Below, one piece after another: positions 36,501 to 45,731 of a stretch of DNA of 64,000 nucleotides. The notes beneath the pieces were generated by a model, which saw nothing but the letters and a program-made list of their open reading frames with translations, made no database searches and was not told the DNA's origin. Position 1 is the first letter of the stretch. Each line of letters begins with the position of its first letter. Where the stretch lies: assembly GCF_001685485.1 (NCBI RefSeq), contig NZ_BDEL01000001.1:1361501-1425500 (forward strand). The letters are read 5' to 3'. A program made the translations under genes and the position numbers. The stretch comes from Formosa haliotis (GTDB taxonomy: Bacteria > Bacteroidota > Bacteroidia > Flavobacteriales > Flavobacteriaceae).

Positions 36501-37517
36501 ATGAATGATAAAGTAACCATATACGATATTGCTAAAAAGCTTGGAATTACGGGTGCTACCGTGTCAAGAGCATTAAACAATAATCCTAAAATTAGTGAGG
36601 CTACCAGGAAATTAGTTGCAAAAACGGCTAAAGAGATGAACTACAAACAAAATAAAGTAGCTTTAGCTCTAAAAAGTGGTAAAAGTAACAATATTGGAGT
36701 GGTTGTACCTTATATTGATAGAAGTTTCTTCTCCTCGATAATTAGAGGTATTGAAGAGGAGCTTTATCCTAAAGGTTACCATGTCATAATTTGCCAGACA
36801 CATGAGGAAGAACAAAATGAAATAGACACCATAAATAACTTATTAAATGCACAAGTAGATGGGATATTAATGTCTGTTACCAAACAAACCTCGCAACTTT
36901 CTCATTTTAATAGAGTATTAGAGAAAAATATTCCCCTTATTTTCTTTGATAGGCGTATAAATATTAAAGGCGTAAGTAGTGTTACTATTGATGATTATCA
37001 AGGAGGTTATGACGCGACAAAACATTTGATAGATGAAGGATGCAAGCGGATTGCTCATATTTCTGGTGATACAGCTCTCGAAATTTACAAAGAACGTGTC
37101 GAGGGGTATAAAGGGGCATTAAAAGATGTCAACTTTACTTTCAATCCAGATTATTTCATTCAAACTAAAAGTGATATTGAAGCTGGACAGAATGCCATAT
37201 TAAAACTTTTAGCTTTAGAAACCCCACCAGACGCCATATTTTCTTCTAGTGATTATGTCGCTCTTGGGGTTATTCAAAAGCTAAAAGAGTTAGGAAAACG
37301 CGTTCCCGAAGATTTTAGAGTGGTTGGTTTTAGTAACGAACCCTTTACAAAATTTATGGAATTAACCATAACTTCGGTAGACCAATGCACTGTTGAAATG
37401 GGTAAAATGGCCGCAAGAGTCTTCTTGGAACAAATGTCAAACAGCAAATTAAAAATTGAGAAACGCGTTCAACTCTCTCCTGAATTAATTATAAGACAAT
37501 CTTCTACTCAAAGGTAA
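36501..37517 (+). CDS. LacI-family transcriptional regulator 2
   Basis: The 338-residue protein begins MNDKVTIYDIAKKLG. The HTH (about 4-50) reads TIYDIAKKLGITGATVSRALNNNPKIS, followed by the hinge (NKVALALKSG) and the sugar-binding-type effector domain (NIGVVVPYIDRSFFSSIIRG ... VDGILMS ... DAIFSSSDYVALG ... VVGFSNEPFTKFMELTITSVDQ). It is strikingly similar to LacI 1 over its whole length. The DNA-contacting helix is nearly the same, so both may bind the same palindrome. It lies divergent to the second SusC gene and tail-to-tail with uxaA. An operator copy precedes it, pointing to autoregulation. Confidence 0.93.
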   Translation: MNDKVTIYDIAKKLGITGATVSRALNNNPKISEATRKLVAKTAKEMNYKQNKVALALKSGKSNNIGVVVPYIDRSFFSSIIRGIEEELYPKGYHVIICQTHEEEQNEIDTINNLLNAQVDGILMSVTKQTSQLSHFNRVLEKNIPLIFFDRRINIKGVSSVTIDDYQGGYDATKHLIDEGCKRIAHISGDTALEIYKERVEGYKGALKDVNFTFNPDYFIQTKSDIEAGQNAILKLLALETPPDAIFSSSDYVALGVIQKLKELGKRVPEDFRVVGFSNEPFTKFMELTITSVDQCTVEMGKMAARVFLEQMSNSKLKIEKRVQLSPELIIRQSSTQR

Positions 37518-37528
37518 AATATAATATC

Positions 37529-39136
37529 CTACAACGACACCCCACGTTTCCATGGGATGAAATCATTTTGATTTAATAATTTGGCTTTGGTTTGTATTCT
37601 ACCACTCGCCACTTCAATGATGAAATCTAACATTTCTTCAGCCATTTCATCAATGGTTTTCTCTGCTCGTATTACAGCGCCTGTTTCAATATCGATAATA
37701 TCAGGCATTTTTTCTTTAAGTTCTGTATTCGACGAGACTTTTATAATTGGTGCAATAGGATTTCCTGTTGGCGTTCCTAATCCTGTTGTAAATAACACCA
37801 CATTACATCCAGATCCTACCAAACCAGTCGTGCTTTCTACATCGTTTCCTGGTGTACATAGAAGGTTTAAACCAGGTTCTGTGATGTACTCACCATAATC
37901 TAAAACGCTTACTACAGGTGATGTGCCTCCTTTTTTAGCAGCTCCAGCAGATTTCATAGCATCGGTAATTAAACCATCCTTAATATTTCCTGGAGACGGA
38001 TTCATATCGAAACCAGAGCCTGCATCGACCACCGATTTTTCGAAATCTTTCATTAATTGTAAAAACTTCTTACCATCTTCCTCGTCTACACAACGGTTTA
38101 CTAATTCTTGTTCTACACCGCATAACTCAGGAAATTCAGCTAAAACAGCCGTGCCATTAAGCGCGACTAATAAATCGGAAACAGCACCTAGAGTTGGGTT
38201 CGCAGAGATTCCTGAAAACCCGTCGGAACCACCACACTCTAAACCTACTTTTAATTTAGATATTGGTGCTGGTTGGCGTTCTTGCTTGTTAGCTTCTTTA
38301 ATGGCCTTAAAAGAATCCTTAACGATTGCGGTTAACATCTCATCGACAGTCCCCATTTGCTGCTGTTCGTAAATTAAAACAGGCTTCTCCATATTCGGAT
38401 TTATCGCATTTAAAGCTTCTTTAAACACACTAATTTGAAGGTTCTGACAGCCTAAACTTAAAACCGTAGCACCTGCGACATTAGGGTTATTTACATAACC
38501 TGCTAATAGTTTTGCTAAAATTTCGGAATCTTGACGAATACCGCCGCAACCTCCTGGATGCGTAATAAATTTTACGTCTATATTTTCAAATACATCGGTT
38601 GATGTTGGTGTTTCAGCAGTTTCCTCGTGTCCACTAACCAGTGAACGTAACAACATTTGATGCGGATTCACCTTTTGTTTTAAAAGTTCGCGTTCAAAAA
38701 TATCTTTTAAAATTTCAATGTTTCTGTTTTCACAAAACACTAAAGGAAAAAACAACCATACATTTTCGGTACCTACTTGGCCATCTGGACGGTGGTAACC
38801 CATAAAGGTTTTATCCTTCCATTTTTCAACATTTGGTGCGGTCCATGAAAAAGATTCTGTTTTACCAAATACTTTATCGCTTTGATGTTTTACATTATCA
38901 ACCGTTAAAACATCGCCTTTTTCAATCACCCCATTGGCAGTACCAACAAGTACGCTATACATAATGATTCGGTCTCCAGATTCAAATTTTTGTAAAGCAA
39001 TCTTATGCTTCGATTTTGTATCTGAAAGAATCTTTATGTCTTCCCCTTCAAAAGAAACAACCTCTCCAGCCTTTAAATTCACAAGGGCTACAGCTACATT
39101 ATCCGGGTTATTTACTTTTATAATTTTTTTTTGCAT
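37529..39136 (-). CDS. uxaA: Altronate dehydratase
   Basis: The 535-residue protein combines an N-terminal SAF domain (about 1-95, VALVNLKAGEVVSFEG) with the large UxaA catalytic domain (GYHRPDGQVGTENVWLF, THPGGCGGIRQDS, ATVLSLGCQNLQ, LECGGSDGFSGISANP, CTPGNDVESTTGLVGSGCN). The conserved Cys and Gly-rich blocks suit the Fe-dependent family. It dehydrates D-altronate to 2-keto-3-deoxy-D-gluconate, the last step of the galacturonate isomerase branch. It is the final gene of the uronate operon and its stop lies only 11 bases from that of LacI 2, with no obvious terminator between. Confidence 0.95.
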   Translation of the reverse strand: MQKKIIKVNNPDNVAVALVNLKAGEVVSFEGEDIKILSDTKSKHKIALQKFESGDRIIMYSVLVGTANGVIEKGDVLTVDNVKHQSDKVFGKTESFSWTAPNVEKWKDKTFMGYHRPDGQVGTENVWLFFPLVFCENRNIEILKDIFERELLKQKVNPHQMLLRSLVSGHEETAETPTSTDVFENIDVKFITHPGGCGGIRQDSEILAKLLAGYVNNPNVAGATVLSLGCQNLQISVFKEALNAINPNMEKPVLIYEQQQMGTVDEMLTAIVKDSFKAIKEANKQERQPAPISKLKVGLECGGSDGFSGISANPTLGAVSDLLVALNGTAVLAEFPELCGVEQELVNRCVDEEDGKKFLQLMKDFEKSVVDAGSGFDMNPSPGNIKDGLITDAMKSAGAAKKGGTSPVVSVLDYGEYITEPGLNLLCTPGNDVESTTGLVGSGCNVVLFTTGLGTPTGNPIAPIIKVSSNTELKEKMPDIIDIETGAVIRAEKTIDEMAEEMLDFIIEVASGRIQTKAKLLNQNDFIPWKRGVSL

Positions 39137-39169
39137 CCTATTAACTTGTTACAGTTATCTTTTAAATTC

Positions 39170-40624
39170 TTAAAACGACTTGCTAAAATTAGCAAAGCCT
39201 TTTTCTACACCATTGGTGTCAATTTCCTTTAAAGCTAAAGCAATGGCTTCAGTTAAATTTTCAACTTGAGTTAAATCTGCTCCCCAATAATCCTCATGAC
39301 TTAAAACAGCCTTTGCGATTTCTGCATAATCGTTAGACTCCCAAATTTTGGCAAAATGAGCAACGATATCTTCGCTATCTTGAACAGGTAAAGCCTCGCC
39401 GTTAAAAGTACCTTTATAAAAACGAATTAACGAAGCAAAAGCAAAGGTTAAATGCGTTGGCACTTTGTTGTGAATTTTAACATAACCTAGTAAGCTTGGC
39501 AACACACGAACTGTAAATTTAGAAACGGTGTTTAAGGCAATACTAGATAGGTTATGAATGATAAACGGATTTCTGAAACGATCGAAAATCTCATCAGCAA
39601 AACTATTTAACTCGTCACGATCCATGTCCAGCGTATCAATAATTTCATTGAACACGGCTTTTTGAATAAACGGACCTGTAAAGGCATCATCCACAGACTG
39701 TTTTACGGTTTTATTTCCGTAAAGAATTGAAAATGGTACCATGGCCGTATGCGCCCCGTTTAAAATACGCACTTTTCTAGTGCGGTAAGGCTGCATATCG
39801 TCTACAATCTTAACGTCTAAATCGGTTTTATTAAATGGTAATTTTGCTTTTAAATCATCGCCACCTTCAATCACCCATAGTAAAAAGGCTTCGGCAGCAA
39901 CAATTAAATTATCTGAATAATCCAATTGGGCATTATACGCTTCAATTTCATCTTTTGGATAGCCTGGCACAATACGATCTACCAAAGTACTATGAAACGC
40001 ATTGTTTTCTAAAATCCATGATTTAAAATCGTCCCCAAGATTCCAATCTGAAATGTATTGTAATATGATCTCTTTTAAGGTTTCAGAATTATGATTAATA
40101 AGCTCGCAAGGAATAATGGTTAAACCTTTATTGGTATCGCCATTAAAATGCTTGAAACGCTCGTGTAAAAGCAGGGTTAATTTTGCTGGAAATGAGCTTG
40201 GTGGTTGCATGTCTGGCGTATCGCTACTTACATAAGAAATACCTGCTTCGGTGGTGTTAGAAATGATAAATTCTAAAGCTTCCTCCTTAGCTAGACTTAA
40301 ATAATCATTAAAATTCGCATAAGGATCTACTCCTTTAACGATATTAGAAATCAATTCAATATCCTGAATTTCTTTGCCTTTTTTAACCCCTTTCATAAAC
40401 AAAGTGTACAAACCATCTTGATCGTTTAGCATGTTAACTAAACCACGATCTATAGGTTGAACAACGGCTATTCCTGCTCCGAAATCTGTTTTTTTATTTA
40501 ATTCTTGAATGGCGTAGCCTACAAAAGCTCTTAAGAAGTTCCCTTCTCCAAACTGAACAATTTTAATGGGTAGTTTAGCTTCTAACCCGAGGTTTTCTCT
40601 ATTTAATTTTTTAGTAGTAATCAT
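39170..40624 (-). CDS. uxaB: Tagaturonate reductase (altronate oxidoreductase)
   Basis: The 484-residue cytoplasmic protein belongs to the mannitol dehydrogenase superfamily: N-terminal Rossmann region (KIVQFGEGNFLRAFVGYAI), SNTTEAGISY, the C-terminal helical region with the active-site signature VRILNGAHTAMVPFSILYG (Lys just before it). It reduces D-tagaturonate to D-altronate with NADH. Placement between uxaA (33 bases away) and exuT in an operon with uxaC decides UxaB over mannonate oxidoreductase UxuB. Confidence 0.93.
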   Translation of the reverse strand: MITTKKLNRENLGLEAKLPIKIVQFGEGNFLRAFVGYAIQELNKKTDFGAGIAVVQPIDRGLVNMLNDQDGLYTLFMKGVKKGKEIQDIELISNIVKGVDPYANFNDYLSLAKEEALEFIISNTTEAGISYVSSDTPDMQPPSSFPAKLTLLLHERFKHFNGDTNKGLTIIPCELINHNSETLKEIILQYISDWNLGDDFKSWILENNAFHSTLVDRIVPGYPKDEIEAYNAQLDYSDNLIVAAEAFLLWVIEGGDDLKAKLPFNKTDLDVKIVDDMQPYRTRKVRILNGAHTAMVPFSILYGNKTVKQSVDDAFTGPFIQKAVFNEIIDTLDMDRDELNSFADEIFDRFRNPFIIHNLSSIALNTVSKFTVRVLPSLLGYVKIHNKVPTHLTFAFASLIRFYKGTFNGEALPVQDSEDIVAHFAKIWESNDYAEIAKAVLSHEDYWGADLTQVENLTEAIALALKEIDTNGVEKGFANFSKSF

Positions 40625-40653
40625 ATATTTGGTAGTTGTAAGTCGTATAAATT

Positions 40654-42102
40654 TTATAGGTCTGTTATTGGTCTGTACTTAGGTACTAAAACCTTCATAA
40701 CTGTCCAACCTATCAGGTAACATACGGCACATATTGAAAAGACTATAAAATATCCAGACTCGATACCTTTAAAGCCCATAAATGCCATATTTGTGTTTTC
40801 GCTAAAATCAAATAAAAGTCCAGAACCTTTATTAATAAATGTAGACCCTAATCCGCCAGCTAAACCACCAATTCCGGTAACTGTAGCAATGGCTTTTTTA
40901 GGAAACATGTCTCCTACTGTTGTAAAAATATTTGCCGACCAAGCTTGGTGTGCAGCTCCTGCAATTCCGATAATGATAACAGGAATCCAGTAGGTATAAT
41001 GCCCTAAAGGTTGTGCGATTAACGCCAGTAAAGGGAAAAAAGCAAAAATTAACATGGCTTTCATACGCCCTTCGTAAGGATTCATCCCTTTTTTATCTAC
41101 AAAATACGTTGGCAACCACCCTCCTATTATTGACAGTAAAGTGATCATGTATAAAACAAATAATGGGAAAGCAGCCTCGGTAGAATCCATACCATAAACC
41201 GAGCTTAAATATGCTGGTGTCCAGAATAAGAAAAACCACCAAACCCCATCGGTCATGAATTTACCAAAGGCAAATGCCCAGGTTTGTTTGTACTTAAAAC
41301 ATTCCATTAAAGACACTTTTTTAGTCGATTCTGGAGCATAACCTTCAATCTTACTATCTGCGATAATATCTTGTTGAATATATTCTAATTCGGCAGCATT
41401 TACTTTTGGATGCTTTTCTGGTTTTTCATACATAAATACCCAAAAGCCCATCCATACAAAACCCAATGCTCCAATAGCTATAAAGGCCATTTCCCAACCG
41501 TATGCCTCGGCAATAAACGGAATAGAAATAGGTGCAGCAAGCGCGCCTACAGTGGCTCCTGCGTTAAAGATACTTGTTGAAAAAGCACGGTCTTTTTTAG
41601 GGAAAAATTCGGCAGTAGCTTTAATGGCCGCCGGGAAGTTTCCTGCTTCCCCTAATGCCAATACAAAACGTGCAAAAATAAATAGCGTCACACTTACAGA
41701 AATCACTAAGCCTGTATCACCTACGGTATGAAGCACATCTTTAGCACCTTCAAACCCTAAAAACCAATCTCCTGTAATATATCCGGCCGTTCCAATACCG
41801 GCAAAGGCATGTAAACAGGCACCAACCGACCATACGCCAATGGCCCAAAGGAAGCCTTTTTTGGTATCCATAATGTCTACAAAACGACCTGCAAACAATA
41901 AAGACACCGCATAAAAAATAGAAAATAAAGCGGTGATATTACCGTAATCATTATTGGTCCAATGAAATTCTGGCGCAATAAAATCTTTCCAAGTTAACGA
42001 AAGGACTTGCCTGTCTAAGTAATTTATGGTTGTCGCCATAAATAGAAGTCCGCAAATGGTCCATCTATAATTGGTTGGTTTAGTACTTGTATTTATACTC
42101 AT
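40654..42102 (-). CDS. exuT: MFS hexuronate transporter
   Basis: The 482-residue protein has about 12 membrane segments and anion:cation symporter-family marks (YRWTICGLLFMATTINYLDRQ at the start, LGEAGNFPAAIKATAEFFP in the central loop, SIFNAGATVGALAAP). These fit hexuronate permeases of the ExuT type. It would bring galacturonate (and glucuronate) across the inner membrane for UxaC. The gene lies between uxaC and uxaB, with short spacers. Confidence 0.9.
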   Translation of the reverse strand: MSINTSTKPTNYRWTICGLLFMATTINYLDRQVLSLTWKDFIAPEFHWTNNDYGNITALFSIFYAVSLLFAGRFVDIMDTKKGFLWAIGVWSVGACLHAFAGIGTAGYITGDWFLGFEGAKDVLHTVGDTGLVISVSVTLFIFARFVLALGEAGNFPAAIKATAEFFPKKDRAFSTSIFNAGATVGALAAPISIPFIAEAYGWEMAFIAIGALGFVWMGFWVFMYEKPEKHPKVNAAELEYIQQDIIADSKIEGYAPESTKKVSLMECFKYKQTWAFAFGKFMTDGVWWFFLFWTPAYLSSVYGMDSTEAAFPLFVLYMITLLSIIGGWLPTYFVDKKGMNPYEGRMKAMLIFAFFPLLALIAQPLGHYTYWIPVIIIGIAGAAHQAWSANIFTTVGDMFPKKAIATVTGIGGLAGGLGSTFINKGSGLLFDFSENTNMAFMGFKGIESGYFIVFSICAVCYLIGWTVMKVLVPKYRPITDL

Positions 42103-42154
42103 AACTAGTAGTTTGTGGTTTTAAAGTTTGCTTGTTTTTAATTGTAATCTTTAT

Positions 42155-43555
42155 CTAAAAGTCGAAATAGTTTTTCGCGTTGTTATAACTGATGTCGGAA
42201 ACCATTTTTCCAATCCACTCCATATCATTAGGCAGTTCGCCGCGTTGAATTTCATCTCCTAAAAGATTACAAAGAATACGACGGAAATACTCATGACGCG
42301 GGAAAGACAAGAAACTTCTAGAATCGGTTAACATCCCAACAAAACAGCTAATTAATCCCATATTAGAAAGGGCGTTTAATTGCTTGGTCATCCCGTCTTT
42401 TTGATCTAAAAACCACCATCCAGAACCAAACTGTACTTTCCCTCTCACACTACCGTCGTTAAAGTTACCAATCATGGTTGCCATCACTTCGTTATCGGCT
42501 GGATTTAAGTTATAAATAATGGTTTTAGTTAATTTATCTTTACTATCTAGACCGTTTAAAAAAGCAGATAGTTTTTGAGCTTGAGGATAATCGCCTATAG
42601 AATCCCAACCCGTATCCGGACCTAAAATACGGTGCATACGTGCGTTGTTGTTTCTTAAAGCGCCTAGGTGAAATTGTTGTACCCAGCCAAATTCATTATA
42701 GGTTTCGCATAGGTATACCAATACGGCACTTTGAAACTTTAAAGCCTCCTCATTTGTAATCGCTTTATTTGCTAATTGTTTTTGAAGTATGCTATTCACC
42801 TCAGCTTCGGTATAGCTTTCATAGTAAATTTGATCTAAACCGTGATCACATAATCTACAGCCATTATCGTGAAAAAATTGAATGCGTTTTCTCAAGGCAT
42901 CACATAAATCTGTAAAGGTATTGATAGCAACATTTGCCGCTTTCCCTAGTTCTACTAAATAATCGTTATAACCTTCGTTAGAAATTAAAATCGCTTTATC
43001 AGGACGGAAGGCCGTACTTACTTTTACGCCAAAATTTTCTTTAGCTAATTTTTGATGATGCTCTAAAGTATCGATAGGATCTTCGGTAGTACAAACCAAT
43101 TCGGCATTTACTTTTTTAAGTAGACCACGACAGCTATAACCATCCGAATTTAATTTGGCTTGGGTTTGTTCCCAAACTTTTTCGGCCGTTTTTTCACTTA
43201 GTAAATCGTTAATATCAAAATATCTAGCCAATTCTAAATGCGTCCAATGATAAAGTGGATTACGCATCGTGTAAGGCACCGTTTTTGCCCAGTTTAAAAA
43301 CTTGTCTTTATCGGAACCATCACCCGTAATAAACTTTTCGTTGATACCTAGAGTTCGCATCGCGCGCCATTTGTAGTGGTCGCCGTTTATCCAAACATTA
43401 GTAATGTTATCAAAGGTTTTATCTTCTGCAATTTGCTGCGGAGGTAAATGGTTATGGTAATCTATAATAGGCTGATTTTTTGAGTAATTATGATATAACT
43501 CTTCAGCATATTTATTTTCTAATAAGAAGTTATCGTGAATAAATGTCGTACTCAT
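42155..43555 (-). CDS. uxaC: Uronate isomerase
   Basis: The 466-residue protein is a full-length UxaC of the amidohydrolase superfamily: metal-binding IIDYHNHLPPQ near residue 31, WKAMR-like YKWRAMRTLGI, VCTTEDPIDTLEHH, FRPDKA, CDHGLDQI, QFHLGALRNNNARM and GMLTDSRSFLSFPRHEYFRR. It isomerises D-galacturonate to D-tagaturonate (and glucuronate to fructuronate). Cytoplasmic; third gene in the kduI-led operon. Confidence 0.96.
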   Translation of the reverse strand: MSTTFIHDNFLLENKYAEELYHNYSKNQPIIDYHNHLPPQQIAEDKTFDNITNVWINGDHYKWRAMRTLGINEKFITGDGSDKDKFLNWAKTVPYTMRNPLYHWTHLELARYFDINDLLSEKTAEKVWEQTQAKLNSDGYSCRGLLKKVNAELVCTTEDPIDTLEHHQKLAKENFGVKVSTAFRPDKAILISNEGYNDYLVELGKAANVAINTFTDLCDALRKRIQFFHDNGCRLCDHGLDQIYYESYTEAEVNSILQKQLANKAITNEEALKFQSAVLVYLCETYNEFGWVQQFHLGALRNNNARMHRILGPDTGWDSIGDYPQAQKLSAFLNGLDSKDKLTKTIIYNLNPADNEVMATMIGNFNDGSVRGKVQFGSGWWFLDQKDGMTKQLNALSNMGLISCFVGMLTDSRSFLSFPRHEYFRRILCNLLGDEIQRGELPNDMEWIGKMVSDISYNNAKNYFDF

Positions 43556-43565
43556 ATCTTAAAAT

Positions 43566-44357
43566 TTAATCTTCGTTTGAAGGTTTCCCTATTGTTGCTA
43601 AAATTCCGCCATCAACATAAACAATATGGCCGTTTACAAAATCACTAGCTTTAGAACTTAAAAAGATTGCGGCGCCTTGTAAATCTTCAGGGTCTCCCCA
43701 ACGCGCTGCAGGCGTTCTATTAATAATAAACTCATTAAAAGGATGACCATCTTCACGTATCGGTGCTGTTTGAGAAGTCGCAAAATACCCAGGACCAATC
43801 CCGTTTGTTTGGATATTAAAACGTGCCCATTCGGTGGCCATACTTCTGGTTAGCATTTTTAAACCACCTTTAGCAGCTGCGTAAGCACTAACAGATGTTC
43901 TTCCTAGTTCACTCATCATGGAGCAAATATTTATAATTTTTCCTCCACCTCTTTCAATCATGCCTTTTGCAACATGTTTAGCCATAATGAAAGGCCCTAC
44001 TAAATCTACTTTTAGGACCTGCTCGAAATCTGGAACTTCCATATCAATGATAGGCGTTCTTTTAATAATTCCGGCATTGTTTACCAAAATATCAATAGCG
44101 CCAACTTCCGCTTCTATCTTCTTTATAGCCGCCTTCACTTCCGTTTCATTTGTCACATCAAATGTATATCCATAGGCTGTTAACCCACATTTTTCATATT
44201 CCAATATAGCTTCATTTAGTGTTTCTGCTGTATTGTTATTTATAACTAGTGTTGCTCCAGCCTTCCCTAAACCTTTAGCCATTGCCATGCCTAAACCGTG
44301 TACGGCTCCAGTTACTAAAGCTATTTTACCTGTTAAATCGAATAAATTAACTGACAT
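43566..44357 (-). CDS. kduD: 2-deoxy-D-gluconate 3-dehydrogenase-type SDR
   Basis: The 263-residue short-chain dehydrogenase has the nucleotide-binding TGAVHGLG (about 17-24), NNAG (about 92), catalytic Ser in NICSMMSELG and YAAAKGG (Tyr-x3-Lys), and a C-terminal FVNGHIVYVDGG. KduD reduces 5-keto-4-deoxyuronate's isomer (DKII) to 2-keto-3-deoxygluconate. Gluconate 5-dehydrogenase is similar in sequence; the position 11 bases after kduI favours KduD. Confidence 0.9.
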   Translation of the reverse strand: MSVNLFDLTGKIALVTGAVHGLGMAMAKGLGKAGATLVINNNTAETLNEAILEYEKCGLTAYGYTFDVTNETEVKAAIKKIEAEVGAIDILVNNAGIIKRTPIIDMEVPDFEQVLKVDLVGPFIMAKHVAKGMIERGGGKIINICSMMSELGRTSVSAYAAAKGGLKMLTRSMATEWARFNIQTNGIGPGYFATSQTAPIREDGHPFNEFIINRTPAARWGDPEDLQGAAIFLSSKASDFVNGHIVYVDGGILATIGKPSNED

Positions 44358-44368
44358 AGTTTCTCGTT

Positions 44369-45208
44369 TTATCTTAGCTCGTTATTACTACAAATATCCA
44401 TATCTCCATAATCTAAGTTCTCACCAGCCATACCCCAAATAAAAGTATAGTTGCTTGTTCCAGACCCAGAGTGAATAGACCATGGTGGAGAAATAACAGC
44501 TTCGTTATTAGCCATCCAAATATGTCTTGTTTCTTGAGGCTGACCCATAAAATGGCATACTGCCTGATCTTCTGGAACTTCAAAATAAAAATAAACCTCC
44601 ATACGTCTGTCATGAACGTGAGATGGGATGGTGTTCCAAACACTTCCCGTTTTTAATGAAGTCATTCCCATTTGTAACTGACAAACATCAACCACACTAT
44701 TCACAATATATTTTCTAAGGGTACGTGCATTAGCCGTTTCTGGAGAACCTAACTCGATAACCTCAACATCATCTTTTCCGATTTTTTTATTAGGATATGC
44801 CTTATGAGCAGGTGTTGAATTGATGTAATACCTAGCAGGCGCATCAGCAGAGTTACTTTTAAATACCACACTTTTATTGCCTTGACCAAGGTAGAGCGCT
44901 TCTTTATTGTCGATATCATAATCGGTGCCATCTACTGTAATCGTACCTGCCCCACCTATGTTTATAATTCCCATCTCTCTTCTTTCTAAGAAAAATGACG
45001 CTTTAAGCGGATCGATAGTTTCTAACGTAACAGCGTTGTTAACAGGCTCAACTCCAGTTACCATAAATCTATCATAGTGGGTATAAACCCATTTGATTTC
45101 ATCTTGACTAAATAAATTTTGAATTAAAAACTCATCTCTAAGTTGTTTCGTGTCGTAATTTTTAACAGCTTCAGGACTTGAAGCGTATCTCATCTCGTAA
45201 TTTTTCAT
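44369..45208 (-). CDS. kduI: 5-dehydro-4-deoxy-D-glucuronate isomerase
   Basis: The 279-residue cupin-type isomerase opens with the usual EMRYASSPEAVKNYDTKQLR and carries the zinc-binding block TIPSHVHDRRMEVYFYF, with further ligands in RHIWMANNEAVISPPWSIHSG. It isomerises 4-deoxy-L-threo-5-hexosulose uronate, the product that follows GH105 action, toward the KduD substrate. It leads the uronate operon. The shared operator ends only 11 bases upstream of the ATG, so the 5' leader must be about 20 bases. Confidence 0.96.
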   Translation of the reverse strand: MKNYEMRYASSPEAVKNYDTKQLRDEFLIQNLFSQDEIKWVYTHYDRFMVTGVEPVNNAVTLETIDPLKASFFLERREMGIINIGGAGTITVDGTDYDIDNKEALYLGQGNKSVVFKSNSADAPARYYINSTPAHKAYPNKKIGKDDVEVIELGSPETANARTLRKYIVNSVVDVCQLQMGMTSLKTGSVWNTIPSHVHDRRMEVYFYFEVPEDQAVCHFMGQPQETRHIWMANNEAVISPPWSIHSGSGTSNYTFIWGMAGENLDYGDMDICSNNELR

Positions 45209-45731
45209 ATCAAATATTATGTAATCGATTACACAAATATATGTTTTTTTTTAAGAAAAAAGGAAAGTCACCTTAAAAAAATGAAAAAAAATATATTTCA
45301 ATAAACATTTAGCTTGACTAAAATGTATTCTGACAATAATTTAATTGATTATAAATATTTCAGATTATAGATTATTATTGTATCGGTAAATAATGTTGTC
45401 ATCTACTCAAGATATTGAACACTAGCTAAGCATCCTGTTAATTACATTTTATTAAATTCCTTAATTAATTTATTACCTAAAAAAGTCTTCTTTTATTTTT
45501 CACCTAATTTACACCTACCTAAAAACAGTTAATTTGATTTCAAAACTTTAATATTAATTATGTCTATAATAACTATTCTACTTTCATGAATTAAAAAAAA
45601 TTCTCAGCCACAGCCATGACTCCTAACGTTAAGAATTTCGATTTTATTCTAATTATCAACTCATTAACATCTTAATTTAATTATAGAAATAATTTTTTAT
45701 AAAATATAAACAGCCATACAAGTACTTTATA
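45209..45731. other. Intergenic region between kduI and GH127
   Basis: A 523-base spacer. The part next to kduI holds its promoter-operator. The rest is AT-rich with long A/T runs; I see no gene, hairpin terminator or repeat, although it must contain the end of the GH127 transcript. Confidence 0.6.
45220..45241 (-). promoter_or_regulatory. Promoter -7 element and perfect operator of the uronate operon
   Basis: On the minus strand TATATTTG (complement of 45234-45241), an exact TAnnTTTG, is directly followed by the perfect palindrome TGTAATCGATTACA (complement of 45220-45233). A convincing -33 TTTG was not found. Same geometry as the SusC promoter at 7959-7980. Confidence 0.78.

Noticed and set aside
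37923-38372. A 149-codon open frame on the plus strand inside uxaA
   Set aside because: Antisense shadow of a strongly conserved catalytic domain; no family features.
43566-44357. Gluconate 5-dehydrogenase as name for the SDR
   Set aside because: Sequence alone does not separate it from KduD, but the position directly after kduI in a uronate operon does.
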